Source: Gymnogyps californianus (lineage: Eukaryota; Chordata; Aves; Accipitriformes; Cathartidae). From it: a stretch of 64,000 nt of DNA. Where the stretch lies: NCBI RefSeq assembly GCF_018139145.2, contig NC_059479.1, forward strand, positions 5,704,001 through 5,768,000, in the 5' to 3' direction. Each line of letters opens with the position of its first letter. The first letter of the stretch is position 1. This document shows positions 61,601-64,000 of the stretch, in pieces. The notes under the pieces were generated by a model. The model had not been told where the DNA came from, made no database searches, and was given only the letters and a program-made list of their open reading frames with translations. The translations under genes and the position numbers were made by a program.

Positions 61601-64000
61601 TGTAGATAGATGCAGAACTCCCACAGAAAGAGATTTATCATTAACTAAAATTCAGAACATCAAAAAGATTCAAATTGAACCCTCTGGCATCTTCAGCTCC
61701 GTATCAAGATGGTATTACCAATTTCTGAACATAGTCACTAATTGCTTTTGTCTGTGAAATGTCTTTTAACCCATTAAAAATGCTCAGGGCAAACCCCATG
61801 TATTTTATGGATTTAGTTCCTAATACTTTGTAACTCATAAGATCTGATAACTATGATAAATCTCTAAAGACTCCCATGATCTGAGTCTCATCTTTTCCTT
61901 GTGTACTATGCTTGTAGCATTAATTATGATTTTTATATATATGAGAACACATTCGCTAACTTTGAAATAGCCAAATAATTTAAAATCAAAATGCTCATTA
62001 AAAGCTGTTTACCATCTGAACAGCCAAGCACAGATAAACTTTCCTGGCTATAGAAATACGAAAATGAATGGGATAGATAGCAATTTGCATCAGTTCCAAC
62101 TTTTGCCAAGAGACTTTTAATCAAAAGATTTAGAAGTTCTCCAGCCAATGTCTAGACTGGCAGGAAAATGTTGGGACCACTGCAAATCCTGGTCTCTCAA
62201 ATTATTATGTATGATAAGGGATTACAAAAAGAAATTGTAAATATCGAACTTGAATCTATGTCACAGTGTGGACTCAAAGGGCGAATGCAGCATTGTATGT
62301 TTTTGCAGCCACCTGGAGTGTCCTGTGGGTTATTTTACAGGTTCCTCATAAAGCATTTATCAAGTCTGCCATTACAAAGGATTTTTTATTTGGCTTTTCT
62401 TTGTAGAGCTAATTTCAGTCTCGTGTTTTGACTACTCAGTGTTTTTGGAACATCTTCTGACTGATTTCAGAGCTTGTAATTTTAAAATTATATTGTTTGG
62501 AATATGGAAGGCTCAGTATGATATCTGACAGTTGTGTATCTCTACAAAGAAAACTATTTTTTATAATGATTTAAATAAAACTATGTTTATCTGACTTAAC
62601 CTTTTTGCCAATAGAGATTTTGCTCATCTTAAAAATGTTTGAGAATGGGAGGAAGTAGCTGTTCTTTTTCTCTGAATAGCACAAGACATAATCTGCAGAA
62701 ATTATTTATTTAAGTCTGTAGTTGTTTGGTTGGGGTTTTTTGTATCTCAGTTGAGTGGGGCACCCCAGGTACCCTTTATCTAACTCCACAGGTGATATTC
62801 TGAATATTGTCACTATAGCAAAAGAATCGCAGGTGGAGAATTAGTACATTGGGATTTACAGAGGTGGTGAAGAATAGAAAGGACCAGGACTATAGAGCAA
62901 AACAGCCTTTTGGCTTGTTTTATAGTTTTGATTATAGTAGTAGCTTTGCATTAATCCATTTAATACTAGAATACAATTTTGCTGACTACATGAATTTGAA
63001 GAAATGATTAGGCTTCCCCCCACCAAACACACTTTTAAAGAGTAATACATCATCTTAGTGCTTTTGTCTTTGTTTCCAGACAGGAATTTTTTTCAGATGG
63101 AACTTATTAGAATAGGTTGTATGTGTACTATGTTCTATATAATAGTTTATCTATGTGTGTATCGATATACATATATTTAACATTTGTCATATCAATTCCT
63201 TTTATTAACTATGCTGTTTGTAATTTGTCAAAGACTTTTTAAAAAAAGGAGGGGGAAATGTTAGCTAAAATAGGGAACGAGAAATATATGTTGACACTTA
63301 CATTCATTAGAGATGTCTCAAGTATTTTCCATGATTCATACTATATCAAAAAACTTCCTCAAAAGCTTGGAAGATATTTTGGAAAAAATGTTTACTTTTG
63401 ATGTTTAATATACCTTCAGTATATTTACCATATTTTTAAACACAAATCCAACAGCATAGAATGAAAACTTCAGTGCCATCTGAAGTGAATTAAAATACAT
63501 AAATTTGAAATACACCTATTTGAAAATCTCAAATGCAGATTTTTTAAAATTTCAATCACAATAGTACTGATGAAAAAAAAAGTTGTTCAGATGCTTATCT
63601 TGAACTGACAGATTGAAAACAATCGGGATTTGCTAATTGTAAATCACCCTACTATTGTACAAAATACTCTGGAAAATAGCTCTTATAAAATAATCTGTAA
63701 CCATCTGCTCTTTTGCTTTTACAAATTCCAATAATTTTATACCAAATTTTCTTATTATTAGTCTCCTATCTTATTTTCTGAGACTGTGTGTTTACCTACT
63801 GAGGTTATGAATGATCAGTTGCAAAGCAGAAGTCACAGGAAATGTATATGTGCACCAACCACATTTTCCTTAGGGGTTTTCTGTTGGTGTTTGGCTTAGT
63901 CCTTTCCCCAATCCAGAACAAAACAATATCTACTTAATTTTCTTTTGCAAGTGGTCCTGAGGTAAAAATTTATTGCAGATACTCACAGATACCACATCAT
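58682..64000. other. Intronic/unique AT-rich DNA, no gene seen
   Basis: No exon, RNA gene or recognisable repeat is visible. There is a short AC repeat at 60652-60664, and AT-rich tracts are common (for example near 61150-61210 and 63120-63190). Small open frames (up to 87 codons) have no supporting features. Confidence 0.5.

Noticed and set aside
1..64000. Search for CRISPR arrays, operons, phage or prokaryotic defence genes, tRNA and rRNA genes
   Set aside because: The window is vertebrate intronic DNA. No regularly spaced repeats, clustered ORFs with ribosome-binding sites or recognisable RNA genes were found by eye.

Overview
The window looks like bird nuclear DNA, probably from a neoavian lineage. 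It is AT-rich, intron-like and nearly empty of genes. It holds young CR1 retroposons with the avian 3' end (tandem ATTCTATG-type octamers) and three solo ERVL-like LTRs of a type I associate with neoavian genomes. None of this was checked against a database.

Only one convincing host coding segment is visible. It is a 199-nt plus-strand exon at 22924-23122, with a TAG acceptor and a GTAAGT donor, encoding part of the cytoplasmic tail of a delta-1 protocadherin. It carries the RRVTF motif and a DSGLGDHEP / [17 protein letters not shown] sequence. PCDH11X is the best fit, with PCDH9 as the nearest alternative. The rest of the window is best read as two large introns, or intron plus flank, of that gene. 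The many short open frames in it look like chance or repeat-derived frames.

Layout: 1-6228 unique intron; 6229-6830 solo LTR (minus); 6831-22923 intron containing a decayed CR1-type reverse transcriptase fragment (about 17.2-18.0 kb) and a decayed CR1-type 3' portion (about 20.9-21.8 kb); 22924-23122 exon; 23123-40950 intron with a compact GC/CpG-rich island (about 28.83-29.0 kb) and several homopolymer tracts; 40951-41538 and 47065-47640 solo LTRs (plus); 48134-48330 short CR1 3' fragment (plus); 54326 to about 58.5 kb a nearly full-length young CR1 (minus) with recognisable ORF1 (SGNH esterase-like) and ORF2 (endonuclease plus reverse transcriptase), broken by two nonsense codons and a few frameshifts; then about 5.3 kb of unique DNA.

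All three solo LTRs are flanked by perfect 5-bp target-site duplications (TAAGG, CCTAC, CATGC). That fixes their borders and indicates LTR-LTR recombination after insertion. I found no operon, CRISPR, phage or new multi-gene system. The observations most worth checking are the protocadherin exon with a stop just inside its donor, the CRE-like site conserved at the LTR promoters, the intactness of the CR1, and the isolated CpG-rich island next to a possible antisense exon.
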